DNA of 38,022 bases, taken from Aquibacillus kalidii (GTDB lineage Bacteria > Bacillota > Bacilli > Bacillales > Amphibacillaceae). Position numbers and translations under genes: made by a program. This document shows, piece after piece, positions 1 to 8,487 of this stretch. A model generated the notes under the pieces. It was not told the DNA's origin and ran no database searches. It worked only from the letters and a program-made list of their open reading frames with translations. Where the stretch lies: NCBI RefSeq assembly GCF_014280935.1, contig NZ_JACLZI010000065.1, positions 1 to 38,022 of the forward strand, given 5' to 3'. Within the stretch, counting starts at the first letter, position 1; every line of letters starts with the position of its first letter.

Positions 1-50
1 TTCCCCACGGAAAGCGAGCGTTTTTCCGCAGCGATGGTTTAGCATTCATC
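1..50. repeat. Dispersed repeat, right-end type, cut by the window edge
   Basis: Positions 1-34 match 15704-15737 with a single mismatch, both carrying CCCCACGGAAAGCGAG and then TTTTTCCGCAGCGA. The rest of the element lies outside the window. The core CCCACGGAAAGCG is the reverse complement of the core of the other repeat type at 15261, 8798 and 37945. No coding potential is supported here. Confidence 0.7.
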
Positions 51-180
51 CTATATAATGAATGTAGGTCTTAGGACTTTACTTCGCTTTCTATACAAAT
101 GGTGCAAGAAGCAATAAACGGTTAGGAAAGGATCTTTAACTAATTTCTACAAAGCGATAAAGTGTTCCTCCAATTAGTAG

Positions 181-212
181 AAAAAACCCTTTATCCTATT
201 TGATAAAGGGTT
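181..212 (-). terminator. Intrinsic terminator of the thiamine operon
   Basis: An 11-bp stem (AACCCTTTATC / GATAAAGGGTT, 6-nt loop) is followed on the minus strand by a run of six T. It lies just after the thiE stop codon. Confidence 0.85.
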
Positions 213-220
213 ACATATAA

Positions 221-871
221 TTATTTCAACGCATGTTGACTAACTAAATGATTAATTTGACGGGCAACTTCTCCCGGATCATTAGCCATACTAATAGCAG
301 TAATAACAGATACCCCATCAGCTCCAGCTTTGATAATCTCCGGAACATGTACCTGTTTAATACCACCAATTGCAACAATAGGTACATCACCTACTAGTTT
401 TCTGATTTCTATCATCCCATTTGTACCTATTGGTTGTTTGGCATCGGCCTTAGTGGATGTCGCATAGATTGGTCCTACACCAATATAATCTGCCCCGTCC
501 CTAACTGCTTGAATAGCCTGTTCAGTGTTAGTTGCTGAGACACCAATAATAAAATGGCTCGGACATTTTTTTCTGATTTCAGTGACGCTTTCGTCATCCT
601 GTCCTACGTGAACACCGTCAGCATTAATCTCGATAGCTAACGTTACATCATCATTAACGATAAAAGGGACCTTATATTTCTTACAAAGTTCCTGCATTTT
701 CATTGCCAGTTCTTTTTTCTGGTTACCTTCTAAAGCATTTTCCCCTTTTTCCCTAAACTGAAAAAACGTTATACCTCCCTGTAATGCTTTGTCTAACACT
801 AGTAACGGATCTTTATCACTGTTGTTACTCCCCATTATAAAATAAGCTTGTAAACTTCTTTTTAAATCCAT
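221..871 (-). CDS. thiE: Thiamine-phosphate synthase ThiE
   Basis: Couples hydroxymethylpyrimidine diphosphate with thiazole phosphate to give thiamine phosphate in the cytoplasm. The 216-aa TIM-barrel protein has the usual length. Visible family motifs are QFREKG near residue 38, NDDVTLA and GVHVGQDD for substrate and Mg binding, GVGPIYATSTK near residue 131, and a phosphate-binding VAIGGI segment. The ATG at 871 is preceded by a GAGGT-type ribosome site and lies 4 bases after the thiM stop, so it is translated as the last gene of tenA-thiD-thiM-thiE. Expression should follow the TPP riboswitch at 3331-3423. A terminator follows directly. Confidence 0.96.
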   Translation of the reverse strand: MDLKRSLQAYFIMGSNNSDKDPLLVLDKALQGGITFFQFREKGENALEGNQKKELAMKMQELCKKYKVPFIVNDDVTLAIEINADGVHVGQDDESVTEIRKKCPSHFIIGVSATNTEQAIQAVRDGADYIGVGPIYATSTKADAKQPIGTNGMIEIRKLVGDVPIVAIGGIKQVHVPEIIKAGADGVSVITAISMANDPGEVARQINHLVSQHALK

Positions 872-875
872 ATGA

Positions 876-1688
876 TCACTCTACCTCTTCCACAAGCTTT
901 AACCTCTCGAGCTTAATTGTTTCCTCCACAACTTCACTTCTCAATTCATATAATGAATCTAAGAAAGCTACTTGGAAACTTCCTGGTGCATTTGTGTGTT
1001 GAGCTGCTATTTCAGCTGCAACACCATAAAACCCAACAGCACTTGCTGCCGCGTCTAAATAATTGTCACTATTAGCTAAAAATGCTGCAACTACTGAGCT
1101 AAGTAGGCAACCCGCACCAGTCACCTTCGTAAGTAAAAAGTGACCATTAGATATAACATAAGTCGTTTTACCATCTGTAATAACGTCTTGTTTACCTGTT
1201 ACAATTACGGGAACTCCAAGCGTCTTTACAGCTTGGTGTGCCACTAGCTTATTATCGCTCTCACCGCTAGCATCGACACCTCTCATCTGACTGGTCAAGC
1301 CCGCTAAATGTCCAACTTCTCCAGCATTTCCTCGAATAAAAGATACCTTAACCTCTTTTAATATTTTCTCTGCCGCTCTGCTTCGGAAGTGAGTTGCTCC
1401 TACCCCTACTGGATCTAAGACTACAGGAATTCCTTTTTGATTCGCTGCTTTTCCCGCTAAAATCATGGCTTCTACTTGAGCACTTGTTAACGTTCCAATA
1501 TTCAGTAATAACGCATCCGCATTCGATGCCATATCAGCAGCTTCCTCCACAGCATTTGCCATCACCGGAGCTGCACCTAACGCATACAATCCATTTGCAG
1601 TGAAATTTATAACTACTTGGTTGGTTATATTGTGTACTAGAGGTTGCTTGTCTCTTACTTGATCTATCATTCTAGCTAGGAATGTCAT
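876..1688 (-). CDS. thiM: Hydroxyethylthiazole kinase ThiM
   Basis: Phosphorylates 4-methyl-5-(2-hydroxyethyl)thiazole, the salvage route to the thiazole half of thiamine. The 270-aa ribokinase-like protein carries VHNITNQVVINFTANGLYALG at the N-terminus, LDPVGVGAT near residue 91 and the anion-hole/catalytic motif VTGAGC with Cys194. The ATG at 1688 has an AAAGGGG site. The gene overlaps the end of thiD by 17 bases, which suggests translational coupling. No thiazole-synthesis genes (thiG, thiS, thiO) are present in this window, so this cluster looks like a salvage operon. Confidence 0.96.
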   Translation of the reverse strand: MTFLARMIDQVRDKQPLVHNITNQVVINFTANGLYALGAAPVMANAVEEAADMASNADALLLNIGTLTSAQVEAMILAGKAANQKGIPVVLDPVGVGATHFRSRAAEKILKEVKVSFIRGNAGEVGHLAGLTSQMRGVDASGESDNKLVAHQAVKTLGVPVIVTGKQDVITDGKTTYVISNGHFLLTKVTGAGCLLSSVVAAFLANSDNYLDAAASAVGFYGVAAEIAAQHTNAPGSFQVAFLDSLYELRSEVVEETIKLERLKLVEEVE

Positions 1689-2508
1689 TTTTATCCCCTT
1701 TCTGATTAGGTAAACCCTTTAAACGATACCCCCAATGATTGGTGGGCCCGTTGCCCTTACCTAATCCTAATGTGTATTGGATAGCATCCGTAATATACTT
1801 TTTCCCCAATGCTACAGCCTCAGCAATCGACCTTCCTTTCGCTAACTCAGCCGTAATTGCAGCAGAAAAGGTACATCCCGTTCCATGTGTATGTTTTGTC
1901 TCTGTTCGATTTGAAGTAAAGTAGTGGAATTCATTATTGACGTATAAAATGTCAATTGCTTCTCCACTTAAATGGCCACCCTTTACTACTGCGGCTTGTG
2001 CCCCTAAATCTTCCACAATAACTCTTGCAGCCTTCTTAGCATCTTCTGTATTATTAATCTTAAAGTCTACTAATATCTCAGCTTCCGGAATATTTGGAGT
2101 TACAACAGTTGCTAACGGAATCAAGGTTTCTCTGATCACCTTTTTCGAGGCATCCTCCATTAAATCGTGGCCACTTTTTGCAACCATTACAGGGTCTAAT
2201 ACATAAGGAATAGATTTTGATTTAAGGGTGTTTGCTATCAATTTCATCATGTCTACTGTTGCGATCATACCTGTTTTCACTGCATTCGGCTCAATATCAT
2301 CAAAAACTGCAGTTAATTGTTGTTCAATAAATTCTATTGGAAGGTGATGGATATCCTTTACCCCTAAGGTATTTTGTGCAACTACTGAAGTAACAACACT
2401 CATACCGTAAACTTCTCGTTCCTGAAATGTTTTTAAATCAGCTTGAATTCCAGCCCCTCCGGTGGGATCTGTTCCAGCTATCGATAATGCACTAACTACT
2501 TGCGCCAC
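1672..2508 (-). CDS. thiD: Hydroxymethylpyrimidine / phosphomethylpyrimidine kinase ThiD
   Basis: Carries out two successive phosphorylations of hydroxymethylpyrimidine to the diphosphate used by ThiE. The 278-aa ribokinase-fold protein shows SIAGTDPTGGAGIQADLKTF at the N-terminus, DPVMVAKSGHDLM in the middle and the GTGCTFSAAI catalytic loop near the C-terminus. The start is GTG at 2508, with AGGAGGT 8 bases upstream inside the end of tenA. It overlaps tenA and thiM by 17 bases each, so the four genes are tightly coupled. The paralog PdxK of Bacillus is similar in fold, but the operon context favours ThiD. Confidence 0.95.
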   Translation of the reverse strand: MAQVVSALSIAGTDPTGGAGIQADLKTFQEREVYGMSVVTSVVAQNTLGVKDIHHLPIEFIEQQLTAVFDDIEPNAVKTGMIATVDMMKLIANTLKSKSIPYVLDPVMVAKSGHDLMEDASKKVIRETLIPLATVVTPNIPEAEILVDFKINNTEDAKKAARVIVEDLGAQAAVVKGGHLSGEAIDILYVNNEFHYFTSNRTETKHTHGTGCTFSAAITAELAKGRSIAEAVALGKKYITDAIQYTLGLGKGNGPTNHWGYRLKGLPNQKGDKNDIPS

Positions 2509-3196
2509 TTAATCGTACCTCCTCAATAGTAAACGGCCATTCTTCTAATGTATAAGCCATTTCCCAGAATGCATACTCTAATTGACAGCTTTTTATAAAT
2601 GCTTGTCTTGCTTTATCCTTTTCTGCCTCGCCCACTGTCTTTGCCCATGAATCTAGACGCTCACGTAGCTCAGTTGTAACAGACGCAGTATCTTCTTTTG
2701 CATAAAAGGTAATCCACTCATAAAATGGATGGTCAATTGTTGGTTTATATTTGTTTTTTAAATAGTTACCAATTTCTAAATATGTCCATGGACAAGGTAG
2801 TAAAGCAGCAAGTAACTCTCCCATACTTCCTTGTTGTGCTGCCGTCTTCATATGACTAACGTAATGATCTGCTGTTGGGGGTAATGGATATCCTTGCAAC
2901 TCATCATATCCAACCCCAGCTACATCACACAAATTATGATGTGGATGAATTTCGCTATTCAAAACAAACCCTATTTTTTCGTAAAAGTATTCCATGTCTG
3001 CTCTTATAGAACTCTTTGCTATGGCCAAGCCATAAATGTTCATAAACGCATTCAGGTATTCAAAATCAGCTTTGACATAGTGCATGATTGCATGCTTATC
3101 TAACTCCCCAGTTCCTAGCCCTTCTACAAATGGGTGTTCAAAAATTCCTTGAAAAATAACATCTGACTCTTTTCTTAATTCACTTGAAAATGACAT
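2492..3196 (-). CDS. tenA: Aminopyrimidine aminohydrolase / thiaminase II TenA
   Basis: Hydrolyses aminopyrimidines from degraded thiamine so that they can be salvaged to hydroxymethylpyrimidine. An open frame extends upstream to 3298, but I place the start at ATG 3196: GGAGGAATGTTAAG lies directly before it, and this numbering puts the nucleophile Cys in LLPCPWTYLEIG at residue 135 and the pyrimidine-binding Asp in VKAD at residue 44, matching my recollection of B. subtilis TenA. The upstream extension would run through the terminator of the riboswitch and is not coding. First gene of the thi operon, 234 aa. Confidence 0.95.
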   Translation of the reverse strand: MSFSSELRKESDVIFQGIFEHPFVEGLGTGELDKHAIMHYVKADFEYLNAFMNIYGLAIAKSSIRADMEYFYEKIGFVLNSEIHPHHNLCDVAGVGYDELQGYPLPPTADHYVSHMKTAAQQGSMGELLAALLPCPWTYLEIGNYLKNKYKPTIDHPFYEWITFYAKEDTASVTTELRERLDSWAKTVGEAEKDKARQAFIKSCQLEYAFWEMAYTLEEWPFTIEEVRLSGASS

Positions 3197-3255
3197 CTTA
3201 ACATTCCTCCCCAAATTTTGAAGGAAGTCAAAGTAGGTCAGGGATAAAATACAAT

Positions 3256-3287
3256 AAAAAAACCGCCCCCGAAAACTGGAGCGGTTA
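3256..3287 (-). terminator. Riboswitch-controlled intrinsic terminator
   Basis: On the minus strand AACCGCTCC, a short loop and GGGGGCGGTT form a GC stem (one G-T pair) followed by TTTTTTT. It sits between the TPP aptamer and the tenA ribosome site, the expected position for attenuation when TPP is bound. Confidence 0.85.
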
Positions 3288-3330
3288 TCTACATACATAC
3301 AAATAAAAGTATATACCTATACTTAATCCC

Positions 3331-3423
3331 GTCTCCACTTTCCTACGCTGGTATTAACCAGTTCAGGTTCAAAGGGACAAAGGTTTACACCTTATCTCAG
3401 CCAAAAATCAGCGCCCCTAGTGG
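3331..3423 (-). ncRNA. TPP riboswitch (THI element)
   Basis: Read on the minus strand the segment holds the conserved THI-box pieces in order: AGGGGCGC, GGCTGAGAT, then CCCTTTGAACCTGAACTGG, TTAATACCAGCGTAGGAAA. The CTGAGA and ACCTGA cores bind the pyrimidine and the pyrophosphate of TPP in known structures. It precedes tenA-thiD-thiM-thiE and is followed by an intrinsic terminator, so TPP is expected to stop transcription. Confidence 0.97.
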
Positions 3424-3448
3424 ACTTCCTATATTCAATTACACTTCT

Positions 3449-3477
3449 ACTTAAACACTATATGTTACTCCTGTCAA
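3449..3477 (-). promoter_or_regulatory. Possible promoter of the thiamine operon
   Basis: A consensus -35 TTGACA (minus strand, 3472-3477) lies upstream of the riboswitch. The -10 at 17-base spacing (TTAAGT) is weak, so only the -35 is convincing. Confidence 0.45.
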
Positions 3478-3487
3478 CTATATTCAT

Positions 3488-4516
3488 TCACGTAAAGTAT
3501 TCAATTCTAGCTTCCGGGAAAAGTCGATCGATATATCCCCCAATGGTGTCCTTCATATCTTCTTGCTCTTCATTCGTATAAACATACTTGCCTATACCAT
3601 ATCGTCCCCATTTCCACTTTCGCTTTGATTCATCCAACTCTAGTTTAGTCATCGGGTAATTTTTCTGAATCACTCGCTTTGCTGGCTGCGTGAACCGGTG
3701 CTGAATCAATTCAAACGTAAGGTCCTTCTTTGCAAAGGCAGGAAGTGCTTCCTCTAATTTTTCTAACATTTCACCGTATCCCGTTTTCCATCCTTCATGC
3801 AAATAGATAGGGGCAATAATAAAGCCTAACGGATAACCAGCTTCAGCTATTTTAACTGCTGCTTCAATACGTTCTGGAAGCCTGGAAGTACCTGGTTCAA
3901 AGTACTTAATTACATAATCTGCGTTAATACTAAAGCGAAATCGTGTGCGACCGTTATGTTCCGCATCTAATAAATGATCTACATGCGCAAATTTAGTAAC
4001 AAAACGAAGCAAACCATGTTGAGATTTACCAAAGTATTCAATCGCTTGTTTTAGGCTATGTGTAAGATGATCAATCCCAACAATATCTGATGTACAAGAT
4101 GCTTCAAATCTTGTAATTTCGGGTGCACGCTCTTTCATGTATTTATCCGCTGCATCAAAAATTTCATCCGTATTGACATATGTACGGATATAAGGTTTAC
4201 TACCCATAGTTGTCTGTAGGTAACAATAGTGGCAGTGTCCCATGCATCCTGTCGCAAAAGGAATCGCATACTCAGCAGATGGCTTGGATGTATCAAACTT
4301 TAATGTCTTTCTAACGCCTACTACTAATGTAGATTTAGCATTTCGGTATTTCTGGAAGTCATTATCACCTGGCAGATTACGAACTTGATTATGAGAAGTT
4401 GTTTCTCGAATTTCCAGACCCATATTTTCAAATTTATCCTTTAGCCTCTTGCCTAATGGATACTCTAATGCTCTAGGTTCAAAGTAGACAAGCTGAGGCA
4501 CAAATGGCTTAACCAT
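3488..4516 (-). CDS. splB: Spore photoproduct lyase SplB (radical SAM)
   Basis: Repairs the 5-thyminyl-5,6-dihydrothymine photoproduct in germinating spores by radical SAM chemistry. A longer frame exists, but the ATG at 4516 (GAGGG site upstream) is preferred: it places the 4Fe-4S cysteines of GCMGHCHYCY at residues 91, 95 and 98 and the H-donor Cys of EASCTSDIVG at 141, the positions I recall for B. subtilis SplB. The protein is 342 aa. It overlaps the end of splA by 8 bases. Its presence implies an endospore former. In B. subtilis the operon is sigma-G dependent; I could not assign a clear sigma-G promoter here. Confidence 0.97.
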   Translation of the reverse strand: MVKPFVPQLVYFEPRALEYPLGKRLKDKFENMGLEIRETTSHNQVRNLPGDNDFQKYRNAKSTLVVGVRKTLKFDTSKPSAEYAIPFATGCMGHCHYCYLQTTMGSKPYIRTYVNTDEIFDAADKYMKERAPEITRFEASCTSDIVGIDHLTHSLKQAIEYFGKSQHGLLRFVTKFAHVDHLLDAEHNGRTRFRFSINADYVIKYFEPGTSRLPERIEAAVKIAEAGYPLGFIIAPIYLHEGWKTGYGEMLEKLEEALPAFAKKDLTFELIQHRFTQPAKRVIQKNYPMTKLELDESKRKWKWGRYGIGKYVYTNEEQEDMKDTIGGYIDRLFPEARIEYFT

Positions 4517-4772
4517 AAAAACCCTCAATGTCATCTACAGATCCAAAAGCTTGGCTGAATTCTTCTTCTGCCTCTGTACGTGATACATACACCGCAACAT
4601 CATCAGTTAACGGGTAGTACGTTTCATATACAAATAACGCTAATTCTCCTGGATGATCAGGATTATTAACTACTGCAGCCTCTTGGACATTAGCAGCTCC
4701 TTGGACATGGGGATTTCTAATAATTACATAAACAATATCACCTGCATGATAAATTGTATTATTCATTTCCAT
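4509..4772 (-). CDS. splA: SplA, small regulator of the spl operon
   Basis: A protein of 87 aa (85 if ATG 4766 is used; an AGGTGAG site fits either start). It matches the SplA family by the pattern HAGDIVYVIIRNPHVQGAANVQEA followed by an ELALFVYETYYPL segment and an acidic C-terminus. SplA is reported in B. subtilis as a negative regulator of spore photoproduct lyase expression. It lies directly upstream of splB and overlaps it, the usual splAB arrangement. No DNA-binding motif is visible, so its mechanism is not clear from sequence. Confidence 0.88.
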   Translation of the reverse strand: MEMNNTIYHAGDIVYVIIRNPHVQGAANVQEAAVVNNPDHPGELALFVYETYYPLTDDVAVYVSRTEAEEEFSQAFGSVDDIEGFYG

Positions 4773-4836
4773 ATTCTCACCTATTTTCCTGTAGTGTTGC
4801 TTTATTATTTGCTAAATATTAAAGGAATATGTTTAA

Positions 4837-4875
4837 AGAAAAAAACTTACTGCATATGGCAGCAAGTTTTTTTCT
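4837..4875 (-). terminator. Intrinsic terminator after the LOG-family gene
   Basis: Minus-strand AAAAAAACTTGCTGC, loop CATAT, GCAGTAAGTTTTTTT: a long stem with one mismatch and a T-run. It separates the gene at 4882 from splA. Confidence 0.75.
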
Positions 4876-4881
4876 CTACTT

Positions 4882-5454
4882 TTATACGTTCCATTTACGT
4901 TCAATGTCAGGTATTTGATAATTATTCATCATTGTTAATAACTGCTCTGGTTCTGAAGACGATTGAACAATATAGGAATGCGCATGCCCTGAGAATCCCT
5001 CATTCACACTGTATTCAATCAAATTTAATAGTGGATCATAATAACCCTGTACGTTCAACAGTCCTATAGGTTTCTGATGAATTCCAATTTGAGCCCAACA
5101 CAATACTTCAAAAAGCTCCTCAAATGTTCCTAGTCCTCCTGGTAAGGCAATATAGCCGTCCGCTAAATCACTCATCATAGCTTTCCGCTGATGCATGCTC
5201 TCCACTTCTATGAATTCAGACAATCCTATATGTACATTTTCACCATGAAACAATCCTTTTGGCATGATACCAACCACTTGACCACCTGAAGCTAAGACTG
5301 CATTTGCAATCACACCCATCAATCCTGTTTTTGAGCCTCCATAAATGAGCTTTATTCCCTTTTCAGCAATCAACTCCCCAAGCTCAAAGGCTTTACTTTG
5401 ATATGCTGGTTTTGATCCCAAACTAGAACCAGCAAATACACAGATAGATTTCAT
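4882..5454 (-). CDS. LOG-family nucleotide phosphoribohydrolase, YvdD-like
   Basis: A 190-aa Rossmann-like protein of the 'lysine decarboxylase-like' family (TIGR00730). It carries the diagnostic [10 protein letters not shown] motif at residues 104-113 and the MHQRKAMM element with Arg90-Lys91, plus a GGSKTGLMG nucleotide-binding loop near residue 39. Characterised LOG proteins release ribose 5-phosphate from nucleoside monophosphates or cytokinin ribotides; the old name lysine decarboxylase is wrong. Its length is that of B. subtilis YvdD. The bacterial substrate is uncertain. It is a single gene with its own terminator. Confidence 0.9.
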   Translation of the reverse strand: MKSICVFAGSSLGSKPAYQSKAFELGELIAEKGIKLIYGGSKTGLMGVIANAVLASGGQVVGIMPKGLFHGENVHIGLSEFIEVESMHQRKAMMSDLADGYIALPGGLGTFEELFEVLCWAQIGIHQKPIGLLNVQGYYDPLLNLIEYSVNEGFSGHAHSYIVQSSSEPEQLLTMMNNYQIPDIERKWNV

Positions 5455-5510
5455 TTTATCACCACCGTTTGTTATTCCTTTTATTTTACATTATTAATAT
5501 TAAGATTCTG

Positions 5511-5891
5511 TTAAAAAGAGATATAGATTCCCTTACTAGATAAATTATCTATACACTCTGTTAAATAGCCCTCATTATGCTCTGGATATATAATTAAACC
5601 TTCTTCATTGTCCTGTCCATATAGGCCTTTATCATCAAAGCTTTCACAAGACTTTCCTCTATAATAAGGATCTAACCATAACTCATTGACGTTATAACCA
5701 CGTTGTTTCATCTCATCCATAATTAGTTGGTGGTACCTCACTAATCTAATTGGAGCATATCGAAATACATAGTTCACTATTGCATGTGGTTTACCCCAAC
5801 CATTTCCTCTTAGTGCACAACATTCTCGGTGTTGTCCGAGTAACTGTTGACGTGGTAATTTGCTTATTAACTTTTCATGCCACAATCGCAT
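5511..5891 (-). CDS. Pyrimidine dimer DNA glycosylase-like protein (Pyr_excise/TIGR02328 type)
   Basis: The start is placed at ATG 5891, where a TAGGGG site fits and MRLWHEKLISKLPRQQLLGQ begins; a longer frame to 5951 adds an unlike N-terminus. The 126-aa protein resembles small proteins grouped with the T4 endonuclease V (pyrimidine dimer DNA glycosylase) fold: an N-terminal MRxWH, then QLLGQHRECCALRGNGWGKPHAIVNYVF. In T4 endonuclease V the N-terminal amine is the nucleophile, whereas here the residue after Met is Arg rather than Thr, so true glycosylase activity is not assured. It lies beside the splAB photoproduct-repair genes on the same strand. Confidence 0.72.
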   Translation of the reverse strand: MRLWHEKLISKLPRQQLLGQHRECCALRGNGWGKPHAIVNYVFRYAPIRLVRYHQLIMDEMKQRGYNVNELWLDPYYRGKSCESFDDKGLYGQDNEEGLIIYPEHNEGYLTECIDNLSSKGIYISF

Positions 5892-6021
5892 ACCTATACC
5901 CCTAACTAGTTTAGTGTTATACCATACATAGTAAGTGGTAAACGTAATCAAGTCTAGCTATCTCCCCAATGTTCATTGCGATACTTTTTTAATATTTTCC
6001 CTTCTTTCGGATGGATATGAG

Positions 6022-6055
6022 TAAAAAAAAGAGACCTTCTCCTAGAAGCCCTCTA
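6022..6055 (-). terminator. Likely terminator of signal peptidase gene
   Basis: Minus-strand AGAGGGCTTCT, AGG, AGAAGGTCTCT with two mismatches, followed by eight T. It lies about 70 bases after the sip stop codon. Confidence 0.65.
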
Positions 6056-6124
6056 TCTAATTAATATTAAATCAATCTTCACTAATTAGTTTATTACAGT
6101 ATTCATAAGTTTAGATCCGTACTA

Positions 6125-6673
6125 TTAATTTATAATCTCAATGGAATCTAATGGCCAAATCCTCATTTTAACATCGCCAATCACGGACTCTTCAGAGATA
6201 AAGCCAAAAATCCTACTATCTTTACTCAATTTGCGATTATCACCAAGAACAAATAATTTTCCTTCTGGAACCTCTGTTTCCCCTGTTAGATCTTCTAAAT
6301 TAAAATCGTAGGTAAAGGATTGGTTTTCTGGCAGTTGTGATTTAGATGCATTCAAGTATGGTTCATCATAAACCTTCCCATTAATAATTAATTTGTCATT
6401 ATTCATTTGAATTTGGTCACCCGGTAAACCAATCACCCTCTTCACATAATTATCCTTTGAATCAGGTGCATGAAACGCAATTTCATCAAACCGATCTATC
6501 TTACTTATTTTACTCAATATAATTCGATCCCCATCTTGGAGATTAGGCATCATCGATTCACCTTTTACAATAGATGGGGTTATTAAAAACTGTCTACATA
6601 CTAAAACAATAATCAGTGCAATTGCTAATGCTTTTACCCAGGAAATTAATTCTGATACCATTTTATTTTTCAT
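6125..6673 (-). CDS. Type I signal peptidase (SipS/LepB family)
   Basis: Cleaves signal peptides of exported preproteins on the outer face of the membrane. The 182-aa protein has one N-terminal membrane segment at about residues 12-30, then the Ser nucleophile in GESMMPNL (Ser40), the general-base Lys in NYVKRVIGLPGD (Lys78), and the GDNR..S.DSR box near 144-154. This is the short Gram-positive Sip form, not the long E. coli LepB. The ATG at 6673 is the only sensible start. Bacillus species often carry several Sip paralogs, so I give no letter. It is monocistronic and divergent from the MFS gene at 6807. Confidence 0.95.
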   Translation of the reverse strand: MKNKMVSELISWVKALAIALIIVLVCRQFLITPSIVKGESMMPNLQDGDRIILSKISKIDRFDEIAFHAPDSKDNYVKRVIGLPGDQIQMNNDKLIINGKVYDEPYLNASKSQLPENQSFTYDFNLEDLTGETEVPEGKLFVLGDNRKLSKDSRIFGFISEESVIGDVKMRIWPLDSIEIIN

Positions 6674-6806
6674 AATGAATACAGTCCTCTTTTATAAATT
6701 ATTTAATGCAACCATAAGCTTTTATCGTGGAAAATGGATTATCACTTTTATCTCTCTATGTTATTCTATACTAATATGATAAAAACTGAAATATAGGAGA
6801 TCTTCT

Positions 6807-7985
6807 ATGAACAAAACAAACACAAAATATTATTTTCTAATCATAGGCATTATATTAATTGCCTTTAATCTAAGGCCTGCCATAACAGCAGTAGGTCCAC
6901 TAATGGGGACGATTAGGGATGATTTACAGCTCGCCAATTGGAATACTGGTCTTATTACCAGTTTGCCTCTTTTGGCTTTTGCAGCAATATCTCCTTTGGC
7001 ACCTAAGATCGGAAATAAAATTGGGAATGAAAGAACGTTATTACTAGGACTAATCATATTATTTATCGGTATTCTAATCCGCTCAGTTGCTGCTACGCTT
7101 ACCCTTTATATCGGTACGACATTAGTAGGTATAGGAGTAGCATTGTGTAATGTAATTCTGCCTGGCTTTATTAAAGAGAAGTTCCCAAATAAAATAGGTC
7201 TACTAACAGCAATTTATACAACATGTATGTCTATTTTTGCGGCAACCGCTTCCGGACTTAGTATTCCTTTAGCCAAAAATTTCGGATTAGGATGGCAAAA
7301 GTCTTTACTAAGTTGGTCACTTCTAGCCTTATTAGCAATAATAGTTTGGACAATTAGTATAAAGTTAACGCGCACCACTATGGATACTAGGTTATATGAA
7401 CCATCTGCAAGGAAGCTATTAAACTCTTCATTAGCTTGGCAAGTGACGCTATTTATGGGATTACAATCCTTTACTTTTTATGTAACTATCTCATGGTTAC
7501 CAGAAATATTACATAGCCAAGGGTTTTCCATCTCAACCGCGGGTTGGCTTCTATCCTATATGCAATTTGTTAGTTTACCAGCTACCTTTATAACACCCAT
7601 TCTAGCAGGACGTTTTAAAAACCAACAAGGAATTGTCTTATCTTTCGGTATCCTTGCCCTAACAGGATATATCGGGTTATACTTTGGCGGTTCATTTTTA
7701 CTGACTACTATTTGGATTACTTTAATTGGCCTTGCTCTAGGATCAAGCATAAGTCTTGCACTTGCCTTGTTAGGGTTACGTACTACCAATGCAAGACAAT
7801 CGGCTGAGCTATCTGGAATGGCCCAATCATTCGGTTATTTATTAGCCTCCATAGGACCAATTGCAATTGGTTTACTCTTTGATGTCACATCAAATTGGTC
7901 ACCTTCCATTATTACCATAATGATCGTCTGCTTATTCATGACTATGTTTGGATTAGGCGCAAGTAGAGATAAATACGTAATTTAG
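6807..7985 (+). CDS. MFS transporter, CynX/NimT (YycB-like) family
   Basis: A 392-aa protein with about 12 predicted membrane segments. The N-terminus LIAFNLRPAITAVGPLMGTIRDDLQL is characteristic of the CynX/NimT branch of the major facilitator superfamily, whose members have been linked to cyanate or 2-nitroimidazole transport; the substrate here is unknown. ATG 6807 is preceded by AGGAGA. It stands alone, divergent from the signal peptidase gene, and is followed by its own terminator hairpin. Confidence 0.88.
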   Translation: MNKTNTKYYFLIIGIILIAFNLRPAITAVGPLMGTIRDDLQLANWNTGLITSLPLLAFAAISPLAPKIGNKIGNERTLLLGLIILFIGILIRSVAATLTLYIGTTLVGIGVALCNVILPGFIKEKFPNKIGLLTAIYTTCMSIFAATASGLSIPLAKNFGLGWQKSLLSWSLLALLAIIVWTISIKLTRTTMDTRLYEPSARKLLNSSLAWQVTLFMGLQSFTFYVTISWLPEILHSQGFSISTAGWLLSYMQFVSLPATFITPILAGRFKNQQGIVLSFGILALTGYIGLYFGGSFLLTTIWITLIGLALGSSISLALALLGLRTTNARQSAELSGMAQSFGYLLASIGPIAIGLLFDVTSNWSPSIITIMIVCLFMTMFGLGASRDKYVI

Positions 7986-8005
7986 CTGCCGTACTGATCA
8001 AGCTC

Positions 8006-8036
8006 CGGATTAAGGTGAAGGCCTTAATCCGCTTTC
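8006..8036 (+). terminator. Terminator hairpin after the MFS gene
   Basis: CGGATTAAGG and CCTTAATCCG form a perfect 10-bp stem with a 6-nt loop, followed by a short T-rich stretch (CTTTCT). Confidence 0.7.
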
Positions 8037-8061
8037 TACAATGTTAATTCCTAAGAATAAC

Positions 8062-8487
8062 TTATTGATATAGTTCCTTATATATAACAACTTTTAGTGC
8101 ATCAAGTTCATCCGAAGACAATTTATCTTCTACTTTTTTTAATAAGATCTGTTGTTCCTCTGTTGATACACCGTTTTCAACCATAGCCTGTATTTCTTGT
8201 ATCTCTGTAACATTAAGTTTAGTAACTACTTTTTTCACCGCTTCTTCCTTCGTAGTAAATGGTAATGACTCATCTGATAGACTTGCCCCTTCTTCAACGA
8301 ATTGCTTTAATTCTGGTGAATTATCTAGATACCTCTGTATTTCTTCCCTTGCTTCAATAGAAGTCAGTTGAACATCCATCTCTTCAACAACCTTACTTGC
8401 AATATATTCTGTACCAAAATGATATATTGCATAAAGTAATCCCCCTATAATTATAGCAGCAATCGTTAACCTTCTTATCCATTTCAC
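8062..8487 (-). CDS. Unknown membrane-anchored protein with an acidic helical ectodomain
   Basis: I do not recognise the family. The start is placed at GTG 8487, 8 bases after GGAGGG; a GTG at 8496 would overlap that site. The 141-aa product begins MKWIRRLTIAAIIIGGLLYAIYHFG: positive residues then one membrane segment, so the rest should be outside the cell. The remainder is charged and helical, with an LNVTEIQEIQAMVENGVSTEEQQILLKKVE segment. Similar Bacillus proteins are sometimes mislabelled as phenylalanyl-tRNA synthetase beta subunits; nothing here supports that. A cre-like site and a possible -10 lie upstream (8656-8681). Confidence 0.75.
   Translation of the reverse strand: MKWIRRLTIAAIIIGGLLYAIYHFGTEYIASKVVEEMDVQLTSIEAREEIQRYLDNSPELKQFVEEGASLSDESLPFTTKEEAVKKVVTKLNVTEIQEIQAMVENGVSTEEQQILLKKVEDKLSSDELDALKVVIYKELYQ

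Noticed and set aside
3197-3298. N-terminal extension of TenA to an upstream ATG
   Set aside because: It would be translated through the riboswitch terminator; the ATG at 3196 has the ribosome site and puts Cys135 and Asp44 at their known positions.
4653-5069. Plus-strand frame of 138 codons across splA, the intergenic region and the LOG-family gene
   Set aside because: Antisense shadow of two well-supported genes, no ribosome site.
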